A DNA stretch of 64,000 bases from Actinomycetota bacterium (lineage in GTDB: Bacteria; Actinomycetota; Acidimicrobiia; Acidimicrobiales; Iamiaceae). Position numbers and translations under genes: made by a program. The notes beneath the pieces were generated by a model. The model was not told where the DNA came from. It did not search any database and worked only from the letters and a program-made list of their open reading frames with translations. The DNA lies in contig JAHBSO010000015.1 in assembly GCA_019639075.1 (NCBI GenBank), positions 1 through 64,000 of the forward strand, given 5' to 3'. Positions 34,160 to 43,338 of the stretch are shown here, piece after piece; position 1 is the stretch's first letter; every line of letters starts with the position of its first letter.

Positions 34160-36700
34160 TCAGCCCCCGGCGATCGCCTCCAACGGCTGGCGACGCGACG
34201 CCCGGGACGCCGGGCGGATGGCGGCGACCACACCGGCGAGCGCCCCGAGGGCGAGGACCACCGCCAGCTGGTCGGCGGGCACGGTGAACCCGCCGATCTG
34301 CCCGCTGGTGTCGGAGGCGACGAGCACCCAGGCCCCGAGCACGCCGACGGCCATGCCCAGCGCGGTGCCGTACACCGCGACCACCACCGATTCGAGACGG
34401 ATCATCGCCCGGGCCTGGCGGCGGGTCTGACCGACGGCCCGGAGCAGTCCCAGCTCCCGGGTGCGCTCGAGGGTCGACAGCGACAGCGTGTTCGCGATGC
34501 CCATGAGCGCGATCACGATCGACAGGGCGAGCATCCCGTACACGAGGTACAGCACCGTGTTCACCTCCTGGGCGATCGACGCCGACAGCTCGTCACGGTC
34601 CATGACGTCGACGGTCGGTAGGTCGGCGACGGTCCGCTCGATGGCGGCGCGCCCGGCGGCCACCGACACGCCGTCGGCCAGTTCGACCATCACGGCGAAG
34701 TCGGTGAGCGGTTGGCCGTGGTCGACGACGACGGTCCTCGGGACCAGCACGTCGCCGAGCAGGTCGGTCGTGCGGTAGACGGCGCCGACGACGAGCTCGG
34801 TGCGGGTGCCGTCGACCCGTTCGACGTCGATCGTGTCGCCCACCGCCCAACCCCGGCGGTCGGCCTCGGCCTGCGACACCGCGAGCCGGTCGCCGACGAC
34901 GCTCGACATGTCGCCGGCCACGGGATCGGTCTCGAGCAGGCCGGTCAGGGTGGGCACGTCGGAGGTGATGACCTGCTCCTCCTGGCCGTCGAGGGTCAGG
35001 GTGGCCGGTCCGAAGCCGGTGGCCGTCGCCACCTCGGGCTGTTCGGCGACTTCGGCAGCGGTACCCGGTGGCACCGTGCCGCCCAGCGCGGTGACCACGA
35101 GGTCGCCCCCGACCTGGCGGCGGATCTGGTCGTCGACGGTCGCGGTGATCGACGCGGCGAGCACCGTGAACAGGGCGACGATGGCGACGCCGATCATGAG
35201 CGCCGCGGAGCTGGACGCCGTGCGACGGGGGTTGCGGACCGCGTTGAGCCGGGCCAGGTCGCCGGTGACGCCCCGGAGGCGGAGCGGGAGCCCGATGACG
35301 CGGCCGGCCGGGGCGGCGACGATCGGACCCAGCACCACCAGGGCCAGCACCCCGAGCGCGATCGCCAGGCCGCCCGCGGCCATGCCGCCGGAACCGACCG
35401 TGGCCCACAGCACGCCGACGACGGCGGCGGCCGCGGTCAGCGAGCCGATCACGAGGCGGACGACCGACGTCGCGCTCTGGTCGACGTCAGCGGCCCGCAG
35501 CGCCTGCATCGGTGCCACCCGCGAGGCCCGGACCGCCGGACCGAGCGCGCACAGCACCGTCACCACGGTGCCGACGACGACGCAGCCGATCGAGGTGGCC
35601 GGGGCGAGGAGGAGTCCGCCGGGGAGGCCGAGGCCGCCCCGGGCGAGGAGCGAGCCGAGGCCGACGGCGACCAGCAGTCCGAGCCCGAGGCCGACGATCG
35701 ACGCCACGAGGCCGACCAGCGCGGACTCGGCGAGCACGGCCCGCAGCGTCTGGGACCGACTGGCCCCGATCGCCCGGAGCAGCCCGGCCTCGCGGGTCCG
35801 CTGGGCGACGATGATCGCGAACGTGTTGTAGATGCTGAACGCCGCGACGAGCAGGGCGATCAACGCGAACGACAGCAGGGCCGGCCGGAGGAAGTTCATG
35901 ACGTCGTCGATGCCGTCGCGGTTCTCCGCCCGGAACTCCGAGCGGGAGAGCGTCTCGGTGCCGTCGCCGGCTGCGGCGCGGACGGTGGACGCGAACGTGT
36001 CGTCGTCGACGCCCGGCGCGGCGGTGAGCAGGATCCGACCGAGGCCGACCGTCCCGTCGACGCCACCGGAGCGGGTGGCGAGGTGGGCGCGGGCCCCGGC
36101 CTCGCTGAACAGTGCCGTGGTGGTCGGGCCGGCCGAGTCGCGCCCGCCGAAGGTGGCCAGGCCGACGACGGTCACCGCGACCTCGTCGGGCACGAGCACG
36201 GTCGTGCGGTCGCCGACCGAGAGGTCGCCGTCCGACGCGGTGCCCACCGCCAGCACGACCTCGTCGGGCGCGACGGGGGCCCGGCCGTCGACGATCCGGT
36301 AGGCGGACAACTCGGGGTCGTCGTGCCAGGTGAGGCCCAGCTTGGGTGGGCCGTTGGTGCCGAGCGGGTCGCCGTCGGCGCCGATCACCACGGCCGTCCC
36401 CTCCCAGTCGGCCTGGGCGTCGGCCACGCCCGGCACCAGCCGGACGCGGTCGAGGACCGCTGGGTCGAGGGGGGCGTGGATGCGTTCGCCGTCGTCGTAG
36501 CCGGGGGCGGAGCGGTCGCTGCGGACCACCGCGTCGACCTCGGCGGACGACGTGTCGAACATGACGTCGAACTTGTGCTGGAGGGTGGCGGTCTGGACGA
36601 GGACGCCGGCGAGGAAGGCGACGCCGAGGACGACCGCGGTGAACGTCGAGACGAGACGCCGCTTGTGGGCGCCGATGTTGGCGAGGGTCACGCGGAGCAC
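34160..36700 (-). CDS. ABC transporter permease, FtsX/MacB-type
   Basis: This 846-residue permease has two FtsX-type halves. One N-terminal helix (VSTFTAVVLGVAFLAGVLV) and a long extracytoplasmic region come first. A three-helix FtsX domain follows (FALIALLVAAFSIYNTFAIIV), with EAGLLRAIGASRSQTLRAVLAES. Mid helices and a second extracytoplasmic region are next. The final FtsX domain contains IVIALMGIANTLSLSTLERTRELGLLRAVGQ. Such proteins with a LolD/MacB-type ATPase move lipids, lipoproteins or peptides across or out of the membrane. The GTG at 36700 overlaps the ATPase gene by 13 bp; a GTG at 36691 (GTGA overlap) is an alternative. Confidence 0.92.
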   Translation of the reverse strand: MLRVTLANIGAHKRRLVSTFTAVVLGVAFLAGVLVQTATLQHKFDVMFDTSSAEVDAVVRSDRSAPGYDDGERIHAPLDPAVLDRVRLVPGVADAQADWEGTAVVIGADGDPLGTNGPPKLGLTWHDDPELSAYRIVDGRAPVAPDEVVLAVGTASDGDLSVGDRTTVLVPDEVAVTVVGLATFGGRDSAGPTTTALFSEAGARAHLATRSGGVDGTVGLGRILLTAAPGVDDDTFASTVRAAAGDGTETLSRSEFRAENRDGIDDVMNFLRPALLSFALIALLVAAFSIYNTFAIIVAQRTREAGLLRAIGASRSQTLRAVLAESALVGLVASIVGLGLGLLVAVGLGSLLARGGLGLPGGLLLAPATSIGCVVVGTVVTVLCALGPAVRASRVAPMQALRAADVDQSATSVVRLVIGSLTAAAAVVGVLWATVGSGGMAAGGLAIALGVLALVVLGPIVAAPAGRVIGLPLRLRGVTGDLARLNAVRNPRRTASSSAALMIGVAIVALFTVLAASITATVDDQIRRQVGGDLVVTALGGTVPPGTAAEVAEQPEVATATGFGPATLTLDGQEEQVITSDVPTLTGLLETDPVAGDMSSVVGDRLAVSQAEADRRGWAVGDTIDVERVDGTRTELVVGAVYRTTDLLGDVLVPRTVVVDHGQPLTDFAVMVELADGVSVAAGRAAIERTVADLPTVDVMDRDELSASIAQEVNTVLYLVYGMLALSIVIALMGIANTLSLSTLERTRELGLLRAVGQTRRQARAMIRLESVVVAVYGTALGMAVGVLGAWVLVASDTSGQIGGFTVPADQLAVVLALGALAGVVAAIRPASRASRRQPLEAIAGG

Positions 36701-37437
36701 GTCAGACCCCCGACGTTCGTGAGGAGGTCGAGGACGGCGTCGACGGTGGGTTCCTCCACGCGATCGACGATGCGGCCGTCGGAGAGGATCACCGCGCCGT
36801 GCGCGTAGGTCGACGCCACCGGATCGTGGGTCACCATCGCGACCGTCTGACCGAGCTCGTCCACGGCGTCGCGCAGGAAGGCCAGGATCTCGGCGCCGGT
36901 GCGGGAGTCGAGGTTGCCGGTCGGTTCGTCGGCGAACATCAGGTCGGGCTTCGTGGCCAGCGCGCGGGCGACCGCCACCCGCTGCTGCTGGCCGCCCGAC
37001 AGCTCGGCCGGGCGGTGGTCGAGCCGGTGGCCGAGACCGACCGCACCGACGATGGTGTCGAACCACGCCCGGTCGAGTCGCCGGCCGGCGAGGCGCACCG
37101 GCAGCTCGATGTTCTCGCGGCAGGTGAGGGTGGGGATCAGGTTGAACTGCTGGAAGACGAACCCGATGCGGTCGCGACGCAGGCGGGTGAGGGCCCGGTC
37201 GCTCAGCGAACCGAGCTCGGTGCCACCCACGATCACCGACCCCCGGGTGAGGGTGTCGAGCCCGGCCAGGCAGTGCATCAGCGTCGACTTGCCGGAGCCC
37301 GACGGGCCCATGACGGCGAGGAAGCGCCCGCCGACGACGTCGAGGTCCACCCCCGCGAGCGCGTGGACGGCGTTGGGGCCGGAGCCGTAGGTCTTCTCGG
37401 CACCGACGAGGCGGGCCACTGGAACGTTGATGGTCAT
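36688..37437 (-). CDS. ABC transporter ATP-binding protein, LolD/MacB-type
   Basis: This 249-residue ATPase has Walker [10 protein letters not shown], the Q-loop in [16 protein letters not shown] signature [15 protein letters not shown], Walker [15 protein letters not shown] and the switch His in MVTHDP. EPTGNLD and FQQFNL place it in the LolD/MacB/FtsE group that pairs with FtsX-type permeases, which is exactly the next gene. The ATG at 37437 starts the unit. The substrate is unknown, but the adjacent lipid-enzyme genes make an envelope lipid or lipoprotein a reasonable guess. Confidence 0.94.
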   Translation of the reverse strand: MTINVPVARLVGAEKTYGSGPNAVHALAGVDLDVVGGRFLAVMGPSGSGKSTLMHCLAGLDTLTRGSVIVGGTELGSLSDRALTRLRRDRIGFVFQQFNLIPTLTCRENIELPVRLAGRRLDRAWFDTIVGAVGLGHRLDHRPAELSGGQQQRVAVARALATKPDLMFADEPTGNLDSRTGAEILAFLRDAVDELGQTVAMVTHDPVASTYAHGAVILSDGRIVDRVEEPTVDAVLDLLTNVGGLTCSA

Positions 37438-37549
37438 GGCTCCAACGGTGCGGGAGCAGGCGGTCGGCGAACAGCCGCCAGCCACCCGACCTCGGGGTGG
37501 TGCTGGCCCCACCCCGACGTTCCAGCCAGCCGGGTCCGACCGGGCTCAG

Positions 37550-37555
37550 TAGTGT
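37550..37555 (+). promoter_or_regulatory. Putative -10 (TAGTGT) of the fucose operon
   Basis: TAGTGT lies about 36 nt before the ATG at 37592. Here a leader with a purine-rich ribosome site (GAGGGGGAAGCGAG) is present, unlike the leaderless genes. Confidence 0.35.
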
Positions 37556-37591
37556 CCGGCGGCAGGTCGCCGACGCCGAGGGGGAAGCGAG

Positions 37592-38884
37592 ATGACGACC
37601 ATCACCGACCTCGTCGTCTCCGACGTGCGCTTCCCGACGTCGGAGCTGCTCGACGGGTCCGACGCGATGAACCCCGACCCCGACTACTCCGCGGCGTACG
37701 TCGAGGTCCGCACCAGCGACCCCGGGTTGTCGGGGTTCGGGATGACGTTCACCATCGGTCGGGGCAACGAGCTCTGCTGCGCGGCGATCGAGGCGTTCGC
37801 CCCGCACGTGATCGGACGCGACCTCGACGCCATCGAGGACGACCTGGGCTCCATCGCGACCGCGCTCACCCACGACAGCCAGCTCCGGTGGCTGGGCCCG
37901 GAGAAGGGCGTGGTCCACCTGGCCACCGCCGCGCTGGTGAACGCGCAGTGGGACCTGCTGGCCCGCCGGGCCGGGATGCCGCTGTGGTCCTACCTCGCCG
38001 ACCTCGAGCCCGAGGCCATCGTCTCCGCGGTCGACTGGCGGCACCTCTCCGACGCGCTCACACCCGACGACGCCGTCGCCATGCTGCGCACGCGCGTTCC
38101 CGGTCGGACCGAGCGCGAGGCCTACCTGCGGGCCGAGGGCTACCCGGCATACGTCACCTCCGCCGGATGGCTGGGCTACGACGACGACAAGGTGCGGGAC
38201 CGGTGCCGCAGGGCGTTGGCCGAGGGCTGGACGGCGCTGAAGATGAAGGTCGGCGTCGACCTCGAGGACGACCTGCGCCGGGCCCGCCTCATCCGCGACG
38301 AGATCGGCCCGGACCGGCTGCTGATGCTCGACGCCAACCAGGTGTGGGACGTCGACCCGGCGATCGAGGCCGTGAAGGTGCTCGCCGAGGTCGATCCGTA
38401 CTGGATCGAGGAACCGACGAGCCCCGACGACGTGCTCGGCCACGCCCGCATCCGGGAGGCGATCGCACCGATCCGCGTCGCCACCGGTGAGCACGCCCAC
38501 AACCGGGTCATGTACAAGCAGCTCCTCCAGGCCGGCGCGATCGACGTCGCCCAGATCGACGGCTGCCGTCTCGGCGGGGTCAACGAGGTGATCGCCGTGC
38601 TGCTCCTGGCGGCCCGGTTCGACGTGCCGGTGTGTCCCCACGCCGGCGGCGTCGCCCTGTGCGAGCACGTGCAGCAGTTCTCGATGTTCGACCACGTCGC
38701 GGTGAGCGGGTCCCTCGACGGCCGGATGATCGAGTACGCGGATCACCTCCACGAGCAGATGGTCGACCCGGTGGTGGTGTCCGAGGGTCGGTACCGGGCA
38801 CCGACGGCATCGGGTCTCGGGGTGCAGATCCGGCCGGACGCGGTCGAGCGGTTCCGCTTCCCCGACGGGGGGCACTGGTCGTGA
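37592..38884 (+). CDS. L-fuconate dehydratase (enolase superfamily)
   Basis: This 430-residue enolase-superfamily acid-sugar dehydratase probably converts L-fuconate to 2-keto-3-deoxy-L-fuconate. The mandelate-racemase-type KxK pair is seen in LKMKVG (K217/K219). Metal ligands lie in LMLDANQVWD, YWIEEPTSP and ATGEHAHNR, and the catalytic His is in CPHAGGVALCEHVQQ. The N-terminal VRFPTSELLDGSDAMNPDPDYSAAYVEV segment and the long DWRHLSDALTPDDA loop are characteristic of fuconate dehydratases. It heads a four-gene operon in which every junction is a 4-bp GTGA overlap. Confidence 0.92.
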   Translation: MTTITDLVVSDVRFPTSELLDGSDAMNPDPDYSAAYVEVRTSDPGLSGFGMTFTIGRGNELCCAAIEAFAPHVIGRDLDAIEDDLGSIATALTHDSQLRWLGPEKGVVHLATAALVNAQWDLLARRAGMPLWSYLADLEPEAIVSAVDWRHLSDALTPDDAVAMLRTRVPGRTEREAYLRAEGYPAYVTSAGWLGYDDDKVRDRCRRALAEGWTALKMKVGVDLEDDLRRARLIRDEIGPDRLLMLDANQVWDVDPAIEAVKVLAEVDPYWIEEPTSPDDVLGHARIREAIAPIRVATGEHAHNRVMYKQLLQAGAIDVAQIDGCRLGGVNEVIAVLLLAARFDVPVCPHAGGVALCEHVQQFSMFDHVAVSGSLDGRMIEYADHLHEQMVDPVVVSEGRYRAPTASGLGVQIRPDAVERFRFPDGGHWS

Positions 38885-39957
38885 CGCTGCGGGTGGCCCT
38901 CGTCGGCGGGCCGATGTACGACCGGCTGTACGACCACCTCCCGGTCGACGTCGAGGTCGTGGTCCACGCCGACCACCCGACCCTCAACCGGGAGGTCGCG
39001 GCCCGCCTGGGTGCGGGGGAGCGGCTCGACGTGATCTCGACCCACGGCAAGTACGCCCCGTCGCAGGCCGCGTGGCTGCGGCCGATCGAGGGGCTGGTCG
39101 GCTGCGGGGTCCTCGACGGGCTGGCCCCGCGGGCGGTCGACCTGTGCCGTTTCGAGGGCGCCCTGCTGTGCGTGCCCCGCAACATCGACGTGCGGGTGCT
39201 GTGGTGGCGGACCGACCTCGCCGACGACGCCCCCGCCACCTGGGACGAGGTCGAGGCCTCGCCGCTGACCTTCGGGTTCACCGGGCGCGAGTCGGGGCTG
39301 TTCGGCCTGTTCTTCGAGCTGGTGGCCGGCTCGGGCGCCGCGCTCTTCACCCCCGACGGTCGTCCCACCCTGGACGGCCCCGCGGCGATCGAGGCGGTGC
39401 GCCGCCTCGTCCGGCTGGCCGCGAAGGGCCCCGAGGACCTGCCGGACTGGCACTACGACCAGGTCGACGACGCCCTGCTCGACGGACGGGTCGGGGCCGC
39501 GGCCGCGTGGCCGGGCGGCTACGAGCGCATCCGGACGAGCGACCGGTACGGGGACCTGGCGCCCGCGCCGTACCCGGGCGGCGTGAGCTACGCCGGCTGT
39601 CACGGCTGGGCGATCCCCACCACGTGCGGCGATCTCGACGGCGCCGTCGCCCTCGTCGACTTCCTCGCGTCCTACGAGGCCGGACGCTGCGACGCCGCCG
39701 CGGGCAGCATCCCGGCGCACCGCCGCGCGCTGGCCGACCACCGACCGGTGGACGAGGTCGACGCCGAACGGCTCCGCATCACCGGGGCGACGATCGCCGA
39801 CGCGATGTTGACCTACCCGCCGTTGGCCCGGTTCCCCGAGGTCGAGGACGCCGGGTGGGGCGCGATCCACGACGCCCTGCGGGGCCGGCTGTCGCCCGAG
39901 GAGGCGGTGGCGCGGATGCAGGCCACGGCCGAAGCGGTGCTGGGCGAGCACCCGTGA
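38881..39957 (+). CDS. Solute-binding-protein-like protein without signal peptide
   Basis: This 358-residue protein resembles family 1 extracellular solute-binding proteins. It has a type II periplasmic-binding fold pattern, PRNIDVRVLWWRTDL, PATWDEVEASPL, and a C-terminal GWAIPTTCGDLDGAVALVDFLAS segment. The sequence begins directly with the first strand (MTLRVALVGGPMYDRLYDHL), so no export signal or lipobox is seen and the protein should be cytosolic. No ABC permease or ATPase lies nearby. Its GTG overlaps the dehydratase stop and its stop overlaps the next start. It may bind a pathway intermediate as a sensor, or it may have a catalytic role. Confidence 0.75.
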   Translation: MTLRVALVGGPMYDRLYDHLPVDVEVVVHADHPTLNREVAARLGAGERLDVISTHGKYAPSQAAWLRPIEGLVGCGVLDGLAPRAVDLCRFEGALLCVPRNIDVRVLWWRTDLADDAPATWDEVEASPLTFGFTGRESGLFGLFFELVAGSGAALFTPDGRPTLDGPAAIEAVRRLVRLAAKGPEDLPDWHYDQVDDALLDGRVGAAAAWPGGYERIRTSDRYGDLAPAPYPGGVSYAGCHGWAIPTTCGDLDGAVALVDFLASYEAGRCDAAAGSIPAHRRALADHRPVDEVDAERLRITGATIADAMLTYPPLARFPEVEDAGWGAIHDALRGRLSPEEAVARMQATAEAVLGEHP

Positions 39958-40679
39958 GCGAACGGCTGGACGGCAAGGTCGCGATCGTCACCGGTGGGGC
40001 GTCGGGGATCGGCGCGGCGATCGTCGAGCGCTTCCGGTCCGAGGGGGCCGTCGCCGAGGTCCTCGACCTGGCCGACGGGGCCGACCGACGGTGCGACGTG
40101 ACCGACCGGGCCGCGGTCGACGCCACCTTCGCCGCGGTGGTCGCCGACCACGGCCGCCTCGACGTCGTCGTGAACAGCGCCGGCATCGCCCACATCGGGA
40201 CCGCGGCCTCGACCACCGAGGCGGACCTCGATCGTCTGTACGCCGTGAACGTGAAGGGCGTGGCCAACTGCCTGCGGGCCGCCGTGCGGCACCTCGGTCG
40301 GGGCGGGGCGATCCTCAACCTGGCGTCGATCGCCTCGGTCGTCGGCATCCCCGACCGCTTCGCCTACTCGATGACCAAGGGTGCGGTGCTGGCCATGACC
40401 TACTCGGTCGCCACCGACCACGTCGACGACGGCATCAGGTGCAACGCCATCTCCCCGGCGCGGGTGCACACCCCGTTCGTCGATCGGTTCCTCGCCGACA
40501 CCTACCCGGGTCGCGAGGAGGAGGTGTTCGCCCAGCTCGCAGCGACGCAGCCGATCGGGCGCATGGCCGAACCGGCCGAGGTCGCGGCCCTCGCCGCCTA
40601 CCTCTGCTCGGACGAGGCCGCGTTCGTGACCGGCACCAACCACCTGATCGACGGCGGCTTCACCGGCGTGCACCGGTGA
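39954..40679 (+). CDS. SDR dehydrogenase, probable 2-keto-3-deoxy-L-fuconate dehydrogenase
   Basis: This 241-residue classical SDR has IVTGGASGIGAAI (NAD-binding, residues about 11-23), VVNSAGIAHIG, catalytic Ser in NLASIASVVG, YSMTK (Tyr and Lys), and a C-terminal NHLIDGGFTG. In oxidative L-fucose pathways an SDR at this position oxidises 2-keto-3-deoxy-L-fuconate to the 2,4-diketo acid, and gene context supports that assignment. An L-fucose dehydrogenase role cannot be excluded from sequence alone. Both junctions are 4-bp GTGA overlaps. Confidence 0.85.
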   Translation: MSERLDGKVAIVTGGASGIGAAIVERFRSEGAVAEVLDLADGADRRCDVTDRAAVDATFAAVVADHGRLDVVVNSAGIAHIGTAASTTEADLDRLYAVNVKGVANCLRAAVRHLGRGGAILNLASIASVVGIPDRFAYSMTKGAVLAMTYSVATDHVDDGIRCNAISPARVHTPFVDRFLADTYPGREEEVFAQLAATQPIGRMAEPAEVAALAAYLCSDEAAFVTGTNHLIDGGFTGVHR

Positions 40680-41608
40680 CGACCCGGTTCGACCCGGGCC
40701 CGGTCGGCCTCGGCTGCGCGCCGCTGGGCAACCTGTACCGCCCGGTGTCCGACGAGGACGTCGTCGGCCTGGTCGACACGGCGTTCGCGTGGGGCGTCCG
40801 GCTGTTCGACACCGCACCGCACTACGGGTACGGACTGTCCGAGACGCGCCTCGGCGCCGCGCTCGCGGACCGGCGGCGCGACGACTACCTCCTCGCCACG
40901 AAGGTCGGTCGGGTGCTGGTCCCGGTCGGCGACGACGTCGACGACGACATCTTCGTGGACACCCCGCCGGTGCGGTCGAGCTTCGACTTCAGCCACGACG
41001 GCGTCCTGCGCTCGATCGAGGCGAGCCTGGCGCGGCTCGGGGTCGACCGCCTCGACCTGGTGCACGTGCACGACCCCGACGACCACCTCGACGCGGCCGT
41101 GGACGAGGCGTACCCGGCCCTGGTCCGCCTCCGCGACGAGGGCGTGGTCGGCGAGATCGGGCTCGGCACCAACCACGCGTGGGTGGGCGAGGCGATCCTC
41201 GACCGCGTCGACCTCGACCGGCTCCTGCTGGCCGGTCGCCTGACGCTCCTCGACGACTCCGGCACGGCGGTGCTCGACCGCTGCCTGGAGCGGGGCGTCG
41301 CGGTGCTGGCCGCCGGCGTGTTCAACAGCGGGCTGCTGGCCGATCCGGGCCCCGACGCCCGCTTCCACTACGAGGTGGCGCCGCCCGAGGTGGTCGCCCG
41401 GGCCGAGCGGCTCGCCGAGGTGTGCCGCGACCACGGCACGAGCCTCGCCGCAGCGGCGCTGCACCGGTCGATGCGGCACCCCGCGGTCACGACGCTCCTG
41501 GTCGGCGCGTCGAACGGGGCCGAGCTGGCCACCGACCTCGACCTGTGCGCCCGACCGTTGCCCGACGCCCTCTGGTCGGCCCTCCGCGCCGTCGGCGCCG
41601 CGGTCTGA
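40676..41608 (+). CDS. Aldo/keto reductase, probable L-fucose / D-threo-aldose 1-dehydrogenase
   Basis: This 310-residue AKR-fold oxidoreductase has the catalytic tetrad visible as LFDTAPHYGYGLSE (Asp, Tyr), LATKVGR (Lys) and LVHVHDPD (His). The N-terminal PVGLGCAPLGNLYRPV and the C-terminal LLVGASNGAEL resemble D-threo-aldose 1-dehydrogenases, which oxidise L-fucose to its lactone. It would catalyse the first step of the pathway whose dehydratase and SDR lie upstream. No lactonase or diketo-acid hydrolase is present in the operon. Its 3' end stops 2 bp short of the convergent membrane-protein gene. Confidence 0.85.
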   Translation: MTTRFDPGPVGLGCAPLGNLYRPVSDEDVVGLVDTAFAWGVRLFDTAPHYGYGLSETRLGAALADRRRDDYLLATKVGRVLVPVGDDVDDDIFVDTPPVRSSFDFSHDGVLRSIEASLARLGVDRLDLVHVHDPDDHLDAAVDEAYPALVRLRDEGVVGEIGLGTNHAWVGEAILDRVDLDRLLLAGRLTLLDDSGTAVLDRCLERGVAVLAAGVFNSGLLADPGPDARFHYEVAPPEVVARAERLAEVCRDHGTSLAAAALHRSMRHPAVTTLLVGASNGAELATDLDLCARPLPDALWSALRAVGAAV

Positions 41609-41610
41609 CG

Positions 41611-43326
41611 CTACGAAGCCACCATCAGCCAGTAGGTCATCACCGCGTCGCCCGAGCCACGGAGCCCTTTGCGCCGGAGCTCGGAGAAGGCGGGTGGAGG
41701 CTCGGCGGGGTCGTAGCGCGCCACCAGGCGGAAGCCGTCGGGGAGGTCCACGACGCTCTTCCCGACCTCGACGATCACCAGCACGGCATCAGGATCCCCA
41801 GCGATCGGATGGCTGCGTCGATGGTGGTCCCAGTAGCCGAAGAAGTCCTGGAAGCGAACCTGGACGTCGTGGCCCCGGAGTCGGAGCTGGGGCACCAGGA
41901 ACTGGGCTGCCGAGAGCTCCTCGGGTGTGTCGGATCCGCTGTCGATCAGGACCACCGATCCCGGTGGGAGCGCGGCATCGACCGCATCGCCCACGACCCG
42001 TGCCTGGCCGAACTGGATCGACGCCGTGGACTCGGCCGGTCGGGCGTCGGCGACGAGCAGCGCTGCGGCGACCAACGCCACGACCGAAGCCGCAGCCGGC
42101 AGAGCGGCACCTCGCCACGGCCGCCGAACGCGATCCCGCTGGTGACGGCGGGCACGGACCACCTCGATCGCGGACCGGATGCCCACCACCCAGATGAGGG
42201 CGCTGATGGGCCACCAGATGGCCATGTTGGCCGGAGCGTTCGCGCCGAAGCCCTCGGCCGGGACCCTCGCGCTCGTCTCGACCGCGGCGATCGACGCTGC
42301 GATCAGCATCACCACCGCTCCGACGGTGCGTCGGTCACGGGTCTGGCACGCGCGCCACCCGCACCAGAGCAGCCACCCGAGCACGACGACCCCGGTGACG
42401 ATCTGCACGGCACCGGGGGCCGGGAACGTCTGTCCGACGCGTTCGGTCAGCCACCAAGGTGGCACGCCCGCAGCACCGATGAGTCGTTCCAGACCGACCT
42501 TCGTGCCGGCGCCGCCGGTGGAACCGCTGGCGGTCGCGAGCGTCCACAGGTTGCCCGTCCCCGCCACCTGGTCGACGATCGGACCGGACCACGCGATCAG
42601 GCCGACGATGGTGGCCAGCGGCAGGGCCCGACGGGTGATGACCCTGGCCCGGGGCCCGCCCTGGCGAACGTCGCGGACGGCGACGGCGACGGCGACCACC
42701 ACCAGCGTGCCGACCAGCAGGAGCGCCGACACGTGCGCCTGCGCCGCGATGCTGGCTGCGGCCACGAACCAGGGCAGGCCCCGCGGATCGCCGGCGAGGA
42801 CCACCCACAGGGCCACGAGCGCCGCCATCGTGCCCAGGACCACGAAGTTCGGGTTGAACGGGGCGGTGATCCCGTCGGCGCCCAGCCCGGTGAGGATGAC
42901 CACCGGCGTCGCGGCGACCAGGAGCCAACGAGCGGTCGCATCGAGGCGTCGGGCGCACCAGGCGATGATCCCGACCAGTGTCGCGTCGATGAGCAGGGTC
43001 CCGACGGCCACGCCGCCGCCGGGGGCGCCGAACAGGTGGGTGGTGGGGGCCAGCAGCCAGAACGGGAGTGGTCCCGGCTGGCTGGCCGGTCGGTCCGAGT
43101 ATGCGCTGAGCGTGCTCGGCATCCCCACCAACGGGAGGTCGCTCGGGACATCGAGGGAGTAGGCGGTGATCAGGCCGTTGTCGCCGACCGGGGTCCAGTG
43201 GCCGGCGAGCATGATGGCGACCGCGGCCACCATCGCCACGAGGACGACGGCGGTGGGGAACAGCGACGCGGCTGCGGCCGCCCGACCGGAAGGGGTCGGC
43301 GCCTCCCCCTCGGTGCCCCGCGTCAC
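41611..43326 (-). CDS. Polytopic membrane protein, GT-C glycosyltransferase-like
   Basis: This 571-residue protein has about ten to eleven hydrophobic helices and a soluble C-terminal domain of about 140 residues (after about 430). The first extracytoplasmic loop (GHWTPVGDNGLITAYSLDVPSDLPLVGM) carries an Asp and an acidic pattern like the catalytic loop of GT-C polyprenyl-sugar transferases. No family is assigned firmly; a role in moving sugars onto envelope glycolipids or polysaccharides is inferred. The GTG start follows TAGGGT by 6 nt, and that hexamer shares its first three bases with the glpD stop codon. The gene has no partner beyond glpD. Confidence 0.68.
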   Translation of the reverse strand: MTRGTEGEAPTPSGRAAAAASLFPTAVVLVAMVAAVAIMLAGHWTPVGDNGLITAYSLDVPSDLPLVGMPSTLSAYSDRPASQPGPLPFWLLAPTTHLFGAPGGGVAVGTLLIDATLVGIIAWCARRLDATARWLLVAATPVVILTGLGADGITAPFNPNFVVLGTMAALVALWVVLAGDPRGLPWFVAAASIAAQAHVSALLLVGTLVVVAVAVAVRDVRQGGPRARVITRRALPLATIVGLIAWSGPIVDQVAGTGNLWTLATASGSTGGAGTKVGLERLIGAAGVPPWWLTERVGQTFPAPGAVQIVTGVVVLGWLLWCGWRACQTRDRRTVGAVVMLIAASIAAVETSARVPAEGFGANAPANMAIWWPISALIWVVGIRSAIEVVRARRHQRDRVRRPWRGAALPAAASVVALVAAALLVADARPAESTASIQFGQARVVGDAVDAALPPGSVVLIDSGSDTPEELSAAQFLVPQLRLRGHDVQVRFQDFFGYWDHHRRSHPIAGDPDAVLVIVEVGKSVVDLPDGFRLVARYDPAEPPPAFSELRRKGLRGSGDAVMTYWLMVAS

Positions 43327-43332
43327 GGGTCG

Positions 43333-43338
43333 ACCCTA
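43333..43338 (-). promoter_or_regulatory. Putative -10 (TAGGGT) overlapping the glpD stop codon
   Basis: TAGGGT on the minus strand lies 6 nt before the GTG at 43326. Its TAG is the glpD stop codon (43338-43336). Confidence 0.42.

Noticed and set aside
34160..38875. Reading the ABC permease as one minus-strand protein of about 1570 residues
   Set aside because: Residues before GTG 36700 are antisense of the fuconate dehydratase or out-of-frame to the ABC ATPase. The permease proper begins at the FtsX-type N-terminal helix.
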